This document shows, piece after piece, positions 10,262 to 21,685 of a stretch of 64,000 bases of DNA. Each line of letters starts with the position of its first letter. The stretch's first letter is position 1. The stretch is taken from the NCBI GenBank assembly GCA_031771865.1, contig JASISA010000023.1:1426001-1490000 (forward strand). Direction: 5' to 3'. The position numbers were made by a program, and so were the translations under genes. The notes under the pieces were generated by a model, which made no database searches, was not told where the DNA came from, and saw nothing but the letters and a program-made list of their open reading frames with translations. Source of the stretch: Nothophaeocryptopus gaeumannii. Lineage: Eukaryota; Ascomycota; Dothideomycetes; Mycosphaerellales; Mycosphaerellaceae.

Positions 10262-12601
10262 AATGACAAGGAGTACCAGATTGAACGCCTGGAAGTCAGG
10301 GAATTTGGTGCGAGTGACTACGCATGAGCATGGTCAGTGTTCGGCGACGTAAGATCTGGTTGGATCGTAAGGGCTTTGCTGTTCAGTTGGAGAGAATGAC
10401 GACGATGCTTGTGAGGGACGGGGTCATTGTTGATTTAGAGAGTCTTGAATGATTCCAAGTGAAGTGCCAGTGGGTGATGGGAGCAACATGTCGGAGTGAC
10501 GTGATATCGCAGCGAGGTCATCCAACCAGATAGACGTACCGTATGCTCAGCAACAAGCATGGGGGCGTATCAAAGGTCCGATTATCATAGAGTGAGAAGC
10601 CATGCGGTGCGCTCGATCGAAGTTTCAGTCCAGTTCAGTATCCAAGATCCAGTCGTCAGAGTTGTAGACAAGCTGGGGATGTCAATAGCGACCAGGTGAG
10701 AAAATGCCTTTAGGATATGCTCGAATCATTGCGTTTGCTGTTGAAAGGTAGCCCTAGAAAAGATCGGTAGGCTCGGAATATCTCGACGTCGGACCAAAGA
10801 GGCGGAGTCAGGTGCAGGATGCGGCCGTATCGATGGAGAGCAGAGGTAGGTAAAAGGTCTGTTCGCAAAAGCTGGTCCTGCGCAACAATGCACGTCAATG
10901 TCGCAAGAAAATGACCAGCTGCCCAGGGTCTATGGTTGGCGACCGGATTCGCCTCCGTGTACAAGGGACCAGAATGGGCGAGTTGTGCAAGACGCTGAGT
11001 AGCAAGAGCTCGATAAAATGGCAAGGATACAGGTAGGAAGGAGTGAGGTCCTCAGGCCGGGCCAAGAGGCAATCCGTTGCTTCGTTTTCTTTACGAGATA
11101 TTGAAGCAAGGCACGCCGAGCAGGCCGGAGGCAGGAGAGATCTGTGGTAAATGGTGCGTGTACGGAAGGACCAAGCCGCTGGCCCCGTCGCGCTTGAGAA
11201 AGATTCGAGCAAACTTTGGGAAGAGGTAGAACAGCAGCAGGCACGGCCGGTGAGAAGTTCGATGATGAGTCGTAGCACCTCCCACTGCATGGGCGTCCAG
11301 CACGAAGACTCGACCCGCGGAGAGCCTGGGAAGTGTGGCGTTCGCGGGCGTCTTTCGGATCGCGGATGTGGGTGCGCTCGCATCCAACGAGATCTGGCCA
11401 GCTGCAGCGCTGTGCATCGAGTCGCACCTTGAGTGTGCAACCATTGGCCGGGCGGTTCTCGAGGCACAGGCTTAGCGATTCCAGCGAGTGCTCAGGATGG
11501 CAGCACAACAACTACGAGAAGGAGTCCGTAAGCGAGCATTCTGCTTCTTGTACGACGTCTGCACGAAATAAAACGCCGCAGGCTTCCTGCATCTCAGCCG
11601 ACGCAAGGGATAGCTTCTGGTCGGATCTGTGCTCGACACAGGCAATGTGGGCGGGGGACCAAAGATTTGAAGTTCCTGGTCTGGAGGGTGGAGAGTTGGT
11701 AAGAGACATGTTCGAAAAAGCCACATTGTCCTGTTCCGGACTGAAGTCAGTTCAAAGACGGATCTGCCTATGCCGCATTGACAGCGATCGGATCATGTTC
11801 CCTGCCGCGCATCAGCGTGTGCAAGAGCGTGCCGCCAGAAGGAACTGATCGGCCCAAGGTTGGAGAAAGGTGTATGTACGGAGAAGATACTGGTTCAGGA
11901 CATCTCCCGGGAGGTCGAGCACTTCACCTCCACCTTGATCGCGGGGCCGCTGAGCACTGCTGGCACCGAAGGCAGCACAAGACGAACACAAGTGACGCAC
12001 GTAAATTGCATGTCCGCTCTCACAAACGCATCCGGACCGCAAACGGTGCGGATGAGCGAAAGAACGAGCGGAGAACATGCCCAAGTCGTCGTGCTCGACA
12101 GCCTGCGACTCCGCTGTGCGCCCGTCTTCGCAGATGCCAACGCAGCAAAATGCCATCATGACCACCAACGTGCGAACCGGTCAGCAATCATATGCTCATT
12201 CAGCCTTACCGATGTATCTCACTGCTCCTGCCCACCTTGATATTGATACCGATACCCCGCTCATTCGATGAGGTGATGCCGTGGCGCTGGCTGGAGAGGG
12301 GAGGACAGACTCTTTTCGTCTTCGGTAGCCTGCAGGAGGAAGACAATAATTGTGTTGTCGAGAAGGATTCAGCAGAGACTTTCCGTACTCCTCCGTGGTT
12401 GATGCGACGTGTGCCTGAACTCTGTTTCCACGGAGCTCTATCCGACCGCGTGCCATGCGAGCCTAGAACGAATGATCAGCGGTATAGAGGACTTGGTGAG
12501 AATCAGGGTGGCAGACAGGCTGAATAGCTCGTGGCCAAGCGAGACTTGTATATTGAGCTACAGAAACCGACAAGGCATGTCCGCATCCACACTTCCATCG
12601 A
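10262..12601. other. Long intergenic or unresolved region with weak minus-strand ORFs
   Basis: Over 2.3 kb without a gene I can model. The minus strand between 10710 and 11730 has several overlapping open frames, for example one containing SGPLYTEANPVANHRP (10710-11024) and a 65-codon frame beginning MSLTNSPPSRPG near 11712. They could be exons of a rapidly evolving or decayed gene, but no combination of splice sites gave a convincing protein. Nearer 10262 the sequence should contain the MHYT gene promoter. Confidence 0.35.
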
Positions 12602-14438
12602 CTAAATCTCCATCAACATGTCGTCTTTCATATCCCAGTCCTCTTGTGAACCACAGATGCTCCCCCATATGCTATTATCGCCGAGAAGCTTGTCATGAGC
12701 TGCTCCCGTCCATGGCAACGCCACATCCATATCATCGTCCGGGGTATTTGAGAGCACGCTACCGCTAATTGACAACAGATCCTCCTCAACGCCTGCAACG
12801 AGCGCCTCGCGTGCGTTCGGCTCGTCAGAAGTGGTACCTTCCGGAGAGTTCAATTCCAATATGGGTGACAACTCAGGGGAGTTGCGATGAGGGCAGTACG
12901 CGAGGTCGGCATCGTCCAGGAGCTCCGCTTCTCGTCCGTCTTCGTCTTCGAACTCGAGCCAATCATCGTCGTATTCCTCCTCTGGCTCGAGAGCTTCGTC
13001 CTCCAGCCTCAGTTCATGGTCGTCATCATCATCTGCTCGTTGCTCAGCGTCTTCTTCCCGTAGCATTGAGCCCGCAGTCTCATGGAGAGGCATCTCGATC
13101 TGGAGCTCTTTCGAAGCAGACAGCGGCGCCAGACGATTCGCGGCATCTGGATCCAAGAATTTGGATTGTATTGCTTGCCACAGTCGGATCGAGAGTGCAT
13201 TGCTGGCTGAGCTTGGATCGGACGCAAACTCATGACAGTCTGTGTGTGGATGGACTCTGCGTACCAGCTCCGCGAACTTGGCTTTCAATGAAGCACTCTT
13301 CGCACCAACTCCACAGACTTCCGCCATGGCATGACTGACAGTTGGAAGCATCACCACTCGGTCGGATACCGAAGCCTGATATCTCGATTGCCATACTGTT
13401 GGGAATATTCGGGCAAGATGACTCATGGATTCATGTCCATCGATTCGAACTTCTTTCGAGCCATGCCTCGATGCTGGTGCAATACTGCGGCGCAGACCCG
13501 AGTCGAACAGAGCAATCATGGAAGCTGGCGTCGGCGGCTGCTCCTGGGCCTTCACTCTGATGTCGTCCGTGCTGAGAGATCGCTTCAGTAGCGGCGAAGT
13601 GCATAGATCTCTATCATCTGCGTCGACTGAAGGGCTGTCTTGATTAGTCATCGGCGTGAGAGGTTCAGCGAAAGTCGTCGGGCTCGACTTTACTCTCCGA
13701 CCCGGTAACGTGCGCAGAGGTCGGTCGGATTCCAGGCTCTCATACTGAGCGTAGTCGCACTCCAGCTCCAGCAGCGCGTCATGAGGCTCCGAAGACTTAG
13801 AGTACGTGAAAGATGGCGACGTGGGGGTCTCGCTAGCAGTCGCTTCGAGCTTTCGCCGTTTCCGCTTGGTCGGATCAAAATGGGCCTCAAGACAGACACT
13901 CTCGAGCTCAACGACGTTTATCTCAGGCGGCGGCTTGACATGGTGGAATGGAACGCCCTCCGAGAGCTTGTGTGGTGGAGGCCGTGAAGCTGCTGTGTCT
14001 GGATCGAGATGGTCGATGAACACCGTCAGCTCGGCGCCTCCAGTCCTCTCGTCCACTGCTAGCTCCTTCGATGTCGCGTGCAAGCCAAGTTGCTTCCAGA
14101 GCTGGTACATATCAGCGCCATTGGTGATAAGGAGGGTAGTAACGGACACGTACCTTTGCACGATACAGTGCTTCTGAAAGCGCGGCTGCGAGTTCACTCT
14201 TGTGCGTAGGATTGATGTTGTGTCCAAGTTGGCAACGCACGCGGAGGTGAAAGTTGCTGTTGCGTACAATCCATGGCTGGTCTGTACATGCTGTCAATGC
14301 TGAAGAGGTTATTTGTGCTAGAGCGAACGCGTCCTTCTCGGACGAAGCAAGTTGCGCGCTGCTGGTAAGTCGAAGCTGAAGATCAGAGGCCTCTGACACC
14401 AGATCTAGCTGTCCGAGCTCGACAGCGTGCAGCACCAT
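12602..14438 (-). CDS. Uncharacterised acidic protein, about 590 aa
   Basis: Two exons. Exon 1 starts at the ATG 14438 (MVLHAVELGQLDLV) and ends ALYRAK at about 14155; the intron begins GTACGT and ends TACCAG; exon 2 continues LWKQLGLHATSKEL in phase 0 and ends MLMEI at 12602. No known domain is recognised. There is a basic patch TKRKRRKLEA that could be a nuclear localisation signal, Ser/Pro-rich low-complexity segments in the middle, and a strongly acidic stretch (EEEYDDDWLEFEDEDG) towards the C-terminus. This composition fits a nuclear or chromatin-associated protein, but that is inference. Confidence 0.72.
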
Positions 14439-14862
14439 GACATGGTTCTTAGAGCGTGGCGATACATCACCGCGCCGGTTGAAGGACTGAGGTGTGGTGA
14501 AGGTTGAAACCCAGAATTCGATGTGAGCTGGGAAGGAGCGATGAACATTGGCTTAGTCAGCATGGGTCCACTTCAACTTCATTCGACTTCAACATAGTAC
14601 AGACATTTCGTGCATCAACATTGATGTCTTCATCCTGGCCGACACATCCACTGATATCTTCGGGGTAACATCAATCCGCCTCATGAGGCCAAAGACTTAC
14701 CTTGAACCTCAAGGCTAGCAAATTCGGAGCAGGATCGTGGCCAACTTAGCAATATGAAAACCAATATCAGTAGGCGTTCTCTTAGTCAAAGAGGCGGAAG
14801 GTTCGAAGGTAAGCGACGAAGATCAGTAGCTCGAACTCACATACGCAGCGCCCACCAACACC

Positions 14863-15150
14863 ATGACAGACACCAAGCCACTCGCAGTGAAGATCGCCAT
14901 CATCACTGGAGGTTCACGAGGAATCGGCAGAGGTATCGGTCTTGAGTTCACCAAGCAAGGCGCAAAGGCGGATATTTGCAATAACTCTACTGCCCTTCAG
15001 GGCCTTCTAATCTGTCATCAGACCACGATCGCCTACCACTCCAACATCTCAGCCGCCAACGCCACAATCGTCGACCTAAAAGCCCATGCATTAAACCCTC
15101 CGAAACCGTGGATGCGCCAGCGTCTGCTTGAGTATCGGGATTTTCCTTAG
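14863..15150 (+). pseudogene. Truncated short-chain dehydrogenase remnant
   Basis: The ATG at 14863 opens MTDTKPLAVKIAIITGG followed by SRGIGRGIGLEF, the Rossmann TGxxxGIG motif of SDR enzymes. After about 40 residues the similarity stops, with no NAG, Ser-Tyr-Lys catalytic residues or C-terminal core, and the frame ends at 15150. A short reading frame just downstream (15152-15231) contains LSETGHFGKIILK, which resembles the C-terminus of medium-chain quinone oxidoreductases rather than an SDR. The region looks like the remains of one or two oxidoreductase genes. Confidence 0.5.
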
Positions 15151-15341
15151 ATTGTCAGAGACAGGCCACTTCGGCAAGATCATTCTCAAAAACGCATTTG
15201 CCGCGTCAATACCGGCCGCTCCGGAGTTCTGAGGCTTTGTCTTGTTGTTTCTCGCATTCTCCCTCTTAGCTCTCGCAGCTCACTTATCGGCTTTCGAATA
15301 TTTGCCGCCCTTTCCGCGTCTTCCAACTCCTTTCGTCCGAT

Positions 15342-16057
15342 TCATGTGTTTGCAACCCACCAGGACAAGGATACGCTCTTTCGCTTTGACCAGATCTTCT
15401 CCAGACCCTCGACACCGGGATACGCATGCTCTCCACTCTTCCAGCGAGCACCGCTTAACATCTGCTCGAAGCTCCCATCTAATTCCGCAACCCGGGCCCA
15501 GAACGCCGCACGAGGAGCCCCATTGGGATCGAAAGTCTTGAAGTCCTGACCAACAGGGGCTTTCCGTCATATTCTTCTCGGATGCCAATCTCCCAAGCAG
15601 CCTTTCGAAGAGATTCGAGTCTGTAGTGTGCGCAGAATAGAATGTGAGAGAGGTGTTTGTTGAGAAGACTATGCTGCGGTCCTTTGGTTGGCCGGGGGGT
15701 GGTGGGGAAGATGGGGCAGTAGTTGGAGGGGCACCTCGTTCTCGAGGGTGGTTGAAGCGTTTGGTGACGTGGAGGTGCTGGGTCGTCAGTTGTAGTTTCG
15801 AGAGCCTTCTCTGGCATGGCGGACGGAGGCTTCATGTTCTCGACATTTGCTACTTCGGCGTGAGGTATAACGTCCATGCTGTCCGCGTCTGTCTTTGGAC
15901 TATCTTCGATCGTATCGGTATTGCCGGCTGTGGTATCGAACGACACGTCCATGCTGTCTGTGTCTGTGTCGAAGGGCGGCGCAGTCACAGAGCCCTTCAT
16001 CTCATCGATCTGATCTGTCGGCGCAGTGACTGCCAAGTCCATGGTATCAAAGTCCAT
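15342..16057 (-). pseudogene. Uncharacterised gene with a one-base frameshift
   Basis: From ATG 16057 (MDFDTMDLAVTAP) the frame encodes an acidic, Asp/Thr-rich N-terminus, then RLESLRKAAWEIGIREEYDGKPLLV. At about 15538 the coding potential moves to another frame, DFKTFDPNGAPRAAFWARVA to SLSWWVANT, with TGA at 15342-15344. The junction reads GTCAGGACTTC; one extra base would join the parts as PLLVQDFKTF. No GT donor exists at a distance allowing an intron. Either the gene has a recent deletion or the assembly dropped a base. No domain is recognised. Confidence 0.5.
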
Positions 16058-16598
16058 GGAGAGACCTCTTTGGAGAGACCTCCTTGGTTGTGTGCGTGAT
16101 CCAAGCCAGAACTGGAGGGAATATTTTTCTTCGAGAAGTCGAAGAGCGAAAAAATCAGAGTATTATAGTTAGACAATATGAAAACGCTTCGCCTTGCTAT
16201 TGTCGTCAACTGAGGACGTCGACATGTGAAGTGCGCACGGACTCGGCCCGCAGGTGAACAAGCGACATGTGAGAACAGTTGCGCTGAGCCATAGGCAGTG
16301 CCCCGAGTACCCCTATTGTCATGTCGCACGGCCACTGTACTCATTGTCTCGGTTAGTACAGAGTCTCTTCGATTTGCTGTGTGCGATGATAATGGCAGGG
16401 TTAGTGACTGGGGAAAGAAACGAGAATCAACGCGTATTTTCTTCCTCTAATTATCAGCCTTGCCGGCACACGTCTCACGCAGCTGACACCTAAAGCCACA
16501 GCACATACCGTGCATTCAAACGCCACATGCACTCAGATGCCGTAAATAAAGCGCCTCATCACATCTAAGATCGTAGCTCTTCGTAACATGTCGTCTTC

Positions 16599-17802
16599 TC
16601 ATCTCAGGTGCGCTCCCATCATGTCTTCCATATCGTCCTCTTTTTCATGCCGCATATCGTCGAGGTACTTCTCCGCCGTAGAACCAGTCAGTGAGCCGAT
16701 ATTGAAGGGAGCACCTGCGTCCGGCATCGGGACGTCTGCTGGGGCGATCTCGCCCAAGGGAGTTCGGCGCCGCCCTGGCGCTCGCTGCTGCTGCTGTTGC
16801 GCCAATCTCACCTGCTCTTCCTGCTGCTTCTGCTGCTGCGCCAGCCATGTCTGCTGCGCTTTCCACTGCTTCAGCATTTCCTGTTGGTACTTGAAGAGCG
16901 GCTCGAGGTGGTCGAAAAGGTCACCGAGTGTCATACCAGGCTGAACCGCGGTCGAATCTGGCGCGCGAAAGCCAAAGAAACCGAGGAAATGGCGAATGTA
17001 CTTTATGAAGCCGTACTTGCTTTCGTCGTCGTTGGCATTGATCTTGATGCGGCGCCAGGATCCGGTTGCGTCGCCAGTCTCGCGCGCATGGCGCCACCCC
17101 TTGTCGATCTTGTGCCCAAAGTCGTGGATCAGTTGAGTGATGTGGATTTCTTGCATTTGGCTGCGCCATTTTGTTTGGTTGATGAGCGCGGTCGGGAGAG
17201 CCATGCGGTCTCGTAGGTCCTTGGAGCTCTGGAGGGCGCGCTGCCAGGTGCGGCAGACGCGTTGTAGAGGGTAGAGAGCAATTCGAGGTGCTCGCGCGCT
17301 GGTATCTTGGACCGAGTCGGCGACTTGCAAGAGGATGTTTTCCACGACTTCCGGAATAGCGAGGGCGCGGTCCATGGCGGAAGTAGACGCTGACCAGACT
17401 TGTCAGTAGTTGTCAATGATTTCTGTTTTACGGCGAGTATTACATGAAGTGGGTGGGGCAATAGGCATGACTGAAGCGGCCAAGACCGGTTGCAGTGGCG
17501 ATGGCGTAGGCGGGGACAAGGGTGCGGAAGAGGACGAGCTGAAGGCGCGCTTCAGAGCTTCAAAAGGTCGGTAGGAGAGCATGTTCGTGTTCGGCGGTGA
17601 TGTACGTAGCTGAGCAGGTGTTGTATGTGCTGGTGGTTGATGTGCCTGTCGAGGTTCGCCAGGACTTGTCGCCGACATGTCACCTGCGACTCGTTAGCGA
17701 GGGGGTGTGTGAAGCTGCAGCATGTGCATTACCTTGCCCGTGAGGGCAGGTGAAGGTGAATTGGAAGTCGCCAATGGGCATACTGCCCTCGAGTGCCGCC
17801 AT
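16599..17802 (-). CDS. F-box-like protein with glutamine-rich C-terminal region, about 370 aa
   Basis: Three exons joined by phase: 17802-17733 (MAALEGSMPIGDFQF), an intron GTAATG...GTCGCAG containing the branch sequence CTAAC, an exon from 17683 (DMSATSPGEPRQ to IAPPTS), a second intron GTAATA...GGTCAG, then STSAMDRALAIPEVVENILL to the stop at 16599. The segment AIPEVVENILLQVAD with YPLQRVCRTWQRALQSS is the F-box-like helix pair typical of fungal F-box proteins. A Q-rich stretch (encoded by CTG/TTG repeats at 16785-16850 on the plus strand) precedes an acidic tail. The start could lie further upstream because the frame stays open beyond 17802. It is likely a substrate adaptor of an SCF ubiquitin ligase, by family. 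Confidence 0.75.
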
Positions 17803-18039
17803 ACAGAAAGCAATGTGCGATGTTGTTGTATCGAAGTGGTGAGATGGAGGAGTAGCTGCCCTTTCGATATCCGAAGCGATGATCGACGATGATCGACGCG
17901 GAAGCGGTTCCGGGCCGAGCAAGGTTCCTTGGGTAAGTGAAGTGGAAGTAGAAGGCAGCTCGAATGCTGCTCAGGCTCCCTTCAGGCTTCACTATCAGTC
18001 TTTGACATCGAACGATACCTTCGAACTGATAGTCGGCCA

Positions 18040-18804
18040 TCAGGTCTTGACCGTTTGCACCATCTGCTGCTTGAATCTCACGCGCTCCATCTGGAGGGCC
18101 TTCAGCCTGCTCGTTGCCGCAAATGACTGCCACGGGCAGGGAGTAAGTTTCTTCACTGAAGAGAAGAGCTGCAGCTCTTTCAGTTGAGGAAGTTTGAGAA
18201 GGAGCTCCTCATCAAGCTCCGTCATGTCCATTGGGATCACAGTCCAATCTTCTAGCTCCCGCTCCCAGTCCCCACCAATTGGTGTCTCGAAATTCCGCCA
18301 GGCTACCCATTCCATGCCCAACCGCAGTCTTGCGATGCACTGTCTTCTGTCAGAGTCTACGCGTTCGATGAACCCAGTCAGAGCAGGCGGCGCCTGGAAA
18401 TACAGCACGTTGCATGCGTAGTACGCTTCGATGCTGGTAAAGTAGAACGCCCTTGATGTTAGAAAGATGCTAAGAACATCAGAGGGCCGCACTCGTTGCG
18501 GCTTGTTCGGCAAGAAACTGTTCCCCAGCTGCTTAATCTCATCTCTCCATTTGCGAGATGAGGGGGAGTGCAGCAACACGGGCTCCTCTCTGGCAAGTAC
18601 GAAGCCCAAAATGTGTACCAAGATCTCGTTTGGGCAACGCAACAAGAGTGATTGCTGGTTGTGTTCTTCTGCGGCTCTAGCGATGGACTCTACCGGTTTG
18701 CTCACGCTCTTTGCTCGCCCGTCGTCTTCTTGACCCGGCAACGGCTTCTTCCTCTTCAGCGACGCTCTCTTCTGCTTACGCGATGTCTTGCGGGCGGAAG
18801 GCAT
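18040..18804 (-). CDS. F-box-like protein, 254 aa
   Basis: Single exon starting MPSARKTSRKQKRASLKRKK, a very basic N-terminus that may be a nuclear signal. LLLRCPNEILVHILGFVLA is an F-box-like motif, followed by LSIFLTSRAFYFTSIEAYY, the second helix pair common in Dothideomycete F-box proteins. It ends QMVQTVKT shortly after KALQMERVRF, which looks early for the family, so a missed 3' exon is possible. It lies head-to-tail with the F-box gene at 16599-17802. Confidence 0.7.
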   Translation of the reverse strand: MPSARKTSRKQKRASLKRKKPLPGQEDDGRAKSVSKPVESIARAAEEHNQQSLLLRCPNEILVHILGFVLAREEPVLLHSPSSRKWRDEIKQLGNSFLPNKPQRVRPSDVLSIFLTSRAFYFTSIEAYYACNVLYFQAPPALTGFIERVDSDRRQCIARLRLGMEWVAWRNFETPIGGDWERELEDWTVIPMDMTELDEELLLKLPQLKELQLFSSVKKLTPCPWQSFAATSRLKALQMERVRFKQQMVQTVKT

Positions 18805-19385
18805 GGTGTCGGCGGTTTCGTTGGATGGTGGGTGGGCACTTGTTCAGCACGTCTGCACGATGTAGCACTTACATGATCTACAAAATCTACAACAATAGGC
18901 AGCATTGTGGCTGGTAGGAAGCTCACCTGGTAGGCCTCAAGACAGAGCCGTGAAGGTAGTTCTAATCAATGAACGCTTGGCAAAAGTTGTGGGGCAAGCA
19001 ATGGCATCTGCATCTTGCTTCTCCTCCATCACAATCCGCTCCATCACCAAACCTGGCTGCTCGCATCTTCCGCCGGCCCTGTCTCAGCATCCTCAACGTT
19101 GTTGTGCAGTGTCTGAAGGTCTACGAGCTCTGCAATGCCAAAGGTGACGCGATGAGGGATCAGAGACCGAGGACTTTATAACACTCCTCTCGCGACTGCT
19201 CCTATCTGAGCTCCCAAGAAGCTTTCCACTTGTAGAAGGTAGGTCGGAAAGCTTCACAGTGTGTTGGCCTACGGCGGGACAGCTCTCTATATCAGTACTT
19301 GACGTCCGCTACTTCGCAACCAGTACATCGACCAGAAAATATCAACGAAACCTTCCAAGAACCTCGATCTGCGAACCCTCACAAG
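18805..19385. other. Intergenic region between divergent F-box and GST genes
   Basis: This is a shared upstream region for the minus-strand F-box gene and the plus-strand glutathione transferase. No ORF with support and no regulatory motif I can name. Confidence 0.4.
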
Positions 19386-20051
19386 ATGGCCAACCTCACC
19401 CTCATCTCCGCAACCCCCTCGCCCTTCGCCCGCATGAACCGCATCGCCCTTCTCGAGAAACAGATTCCGTTCACGATCAAGAACGAGGTGCCGTGGCATT
19501 CCACGACCGAAACACCGCAATACAATCCTCTCGAGAAGCTACCGATCCTCCTCTTCGATGATGGCCGCGAGCCAGTCTACGATAGCGCGCATATCCAAGA
19601 ATACATCGTGCAGAAATACGCAACCCACCCACCCAAATTGCTCACAGGGGACATTGATCAAGATTTGAAGGCGAGACAGGTATTGGTGCTGAGTGAGGGG
19701 ATCTTAGATGCGTTTGTGTTGGCGTTTTGGGAGAGTCAAAGAGATCCGGATAAACAAAACGAACTCTGGACGGCGAGGCAGAATCGCAAGGTTGATGGAG
19801 GGTTGAAAGCTTTTGAGGAACTGGCGAAGAAGAAACCCGAAGAAGGTGATTTTCTAATTGGGAACGAGTTGACGATAGCGGATATCGCTGTCTGTTGCAC
19901 AGTCACGCAGATTGACTTTACGAAGGTAAGACCGAACTGGAAGGATAAGTATCCGAGTCTGGCGAAGTACTGGGAGAAGTTGGAGGAGAGAGAGAGTTTT
20001 GCAAGTACTGGTCCGGCGATGTTTGATTTGAAGCCTGAGACGGTCGTATAG
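19386..20051 (+). CDS. Glutathione S-transferase, 221 aa
   Basis: The ATG at 19386 (AAGATGGCC context) opens MANLTLISATPSPFARMNRI, the thioredoxin-fold GST N-terminal domain with the SPFARM glutathione-site segment; an in-frame ATG 29 codons upstream is less likely. LEKLPILLFDDG (cis-Pro loop) and VYDSAHIQEYI (glutathione gamma-glutamyl contact, SHIIEYL type) follow. The C-terminal helical domain contains FLIGNELTIADIAVCC, the N-capping box and hydrophobic staple of GSTs. The sequence resembles bacterial YibF-type and fungal URE2-unlike GSTs. It probably conjugates or isomerises electrophilic compounds in the cytosol; the substrate is unknown. Confidence 0.9.
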   Translation: MANLTLISATPSPFARMNRIALLEKQIPFTIKNEVPWHSTTETPQYNPLEKLPILLFDDGREPVYDSAHIQEYIVQKYATHPPKLLTGDIDQDLKARQVLVLSEGILDAFVLAFWESQRDPDKQNELWTARQNRKVDGGLKAFEELAKKKPEEGDFLIGNELTIADIAVCCTVTQIDFTKVRPNWKDKYPSLAKYWEKLEERESFASTGPAMFDLKPETVV

Positions 20052-21685
20052 TGTCGCGATTACCCCGTCATAGAGACGAGTATACAAACGCCTTACTTTT
20101 AACTCTCATCGAAGTTCACTATCAAGAAGTCGCCTCCTTGGCTTCCGAGACGAGACGCCCCGCCTGAACGAGAAACGTTGATCGACATGGCTCGTTACCC
20201 GCGCGTAACCTCATCGCTTACCTTTCTGCACCCTCCCTAGGCATTCACAGCTGATTCTATGCGTGTCCAGACTTTGTTTTCGCTCCCCCAACTCATGCCA
20301 AGACCGATCACAAGCTGGCTTAGGGTTACTTGGGGTAAGCATGCAACGACGATGAAGTATGTCCAGTTGACTTCGGAGCAGTAGGCAATGAGTCTTCATG
20401 CTGTGATGATAATGTCTGTAGGTCTCGAGGCATTGAGGATATTCGTGGCGGGTGTGATGTTGTCCGAAGCGAATTAGACAAATCGTCAGGTTCTCGACAT
20501 TTTGGGCTAACACGACGATTGTACACAGACACCATGACACATTCTGGAGGTCACGGCCAGTCGTCACCGAAAAGGTGAACAGAGGGCGGCGAGATGCAGC
20601 AGACGACGCAGCACGAGCCGCACTTCAAGATCGATACATGTTCACCCTGAGCCACGTCATTCGCTCTCATTTTCAAACCCATACGTCTTCTCGTCCGCGT
20701 CCTGCCTGTCATTCGTGCATCCTTTTCATGTCCGCTATTGCCATCATTCGAGCCTCGAGGTCATTGGTGTTAGCCGTAGCAGTCGACGGAAGCAAATCTG
20801 CGTTCCAGCTTGCTCCTTAAGAGACACTTTGGCGACCTCAAGGTTAGAGGCGTCGACAGCAAATATCTCGGCCTTGAAGTGATCAAGGACGCCAAGAGCG
20901 ATGATATAGTATAACATCGTGTCGGATGTTTCGAGGGTCATGTCAAGTCGGTCTGACATGATCGAGAGAGACCACACAGTAGCTGTTTAGCCCCCGAGGA
21001 GCATTCCAAGCAGAGTCTTAGGTGCAATCAAGATGTCGGCCAGAGGGACCCAGTCGCGTTTTGTTGACATCTGCGTTGCTTGAGCGCAGTTTACAATCTC
21101 GGAAGGGAGACTGGCAACAGCTGTGAGGGAGTCTCAACCGCTTTTCATAGCAGCATCACACATTGAAGTTACTCCTATAGGCCGAGTACATAGCAGGGAG
21201 GTTGAGAAACACAGTCGAAGATATTGAGGAGAGAGACAATCTTTGAGCATGAGAGAGTTGCCTCGAGTGGTGAGAAACCTCTTACCGAAAAAGGCATTAG
21301 GCTGCAGACTGTTCTCATCAGACGCAGTTGTTTTGAGCGCACAGGAGTCGCAACTGAAGGTGAGGCGTTTGCAGGAAGCATGGAGAGTGAGGGTGAGGTC
21401 GGGAAGTTTTCGGCAGAAGCCGAGGGTCTGTGCCTGGCCGGCTCCTTCTCTCGCAACGCTTCACGTCTACTCCTTGCCCACATACACCGTACACATCAGC
21501 AACGTGCCTTCTCGAATAGATGCACAAAACACCATAGTCAACTCTATCGTGCCTTCCCAATCAAATACAGCCAGCCGCATCTCTCAAAAGCGGCTGGCGG
21601 CCGATTAATACCCCCTGGCGCCCTCCAGCACCTCCAAACGACTACCACATTTCCGAGCCACCTCTGCCACCACAATACCGCAAAC
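20052..21685. other. Intergenic region, no supported gene
   Basis: About 1.6 kb. A minus-strand frame at 20744-20955 (MSDRLDMTLETSDTMLYYII) has some protein-like character but no domain or neighbouring exon. The last ~150 bases before 21686 are pyrimidine-rich and probably form the 5' leader and promoter of the casein kinase gene. Confidence 0.4.

Noticed and set aside
10895..11511. Overlapping minus-strand frames of about 190 codons as one gene
   Set aside because: Three frames overlap with similar length, none has a recognisable domain, and no splice chain produced a single protein.
16797..17216. Plus-strand frame of 139 codons rich in Leu
   Set aside because: Antisense of the glutamine-rich part of the F-box gene.
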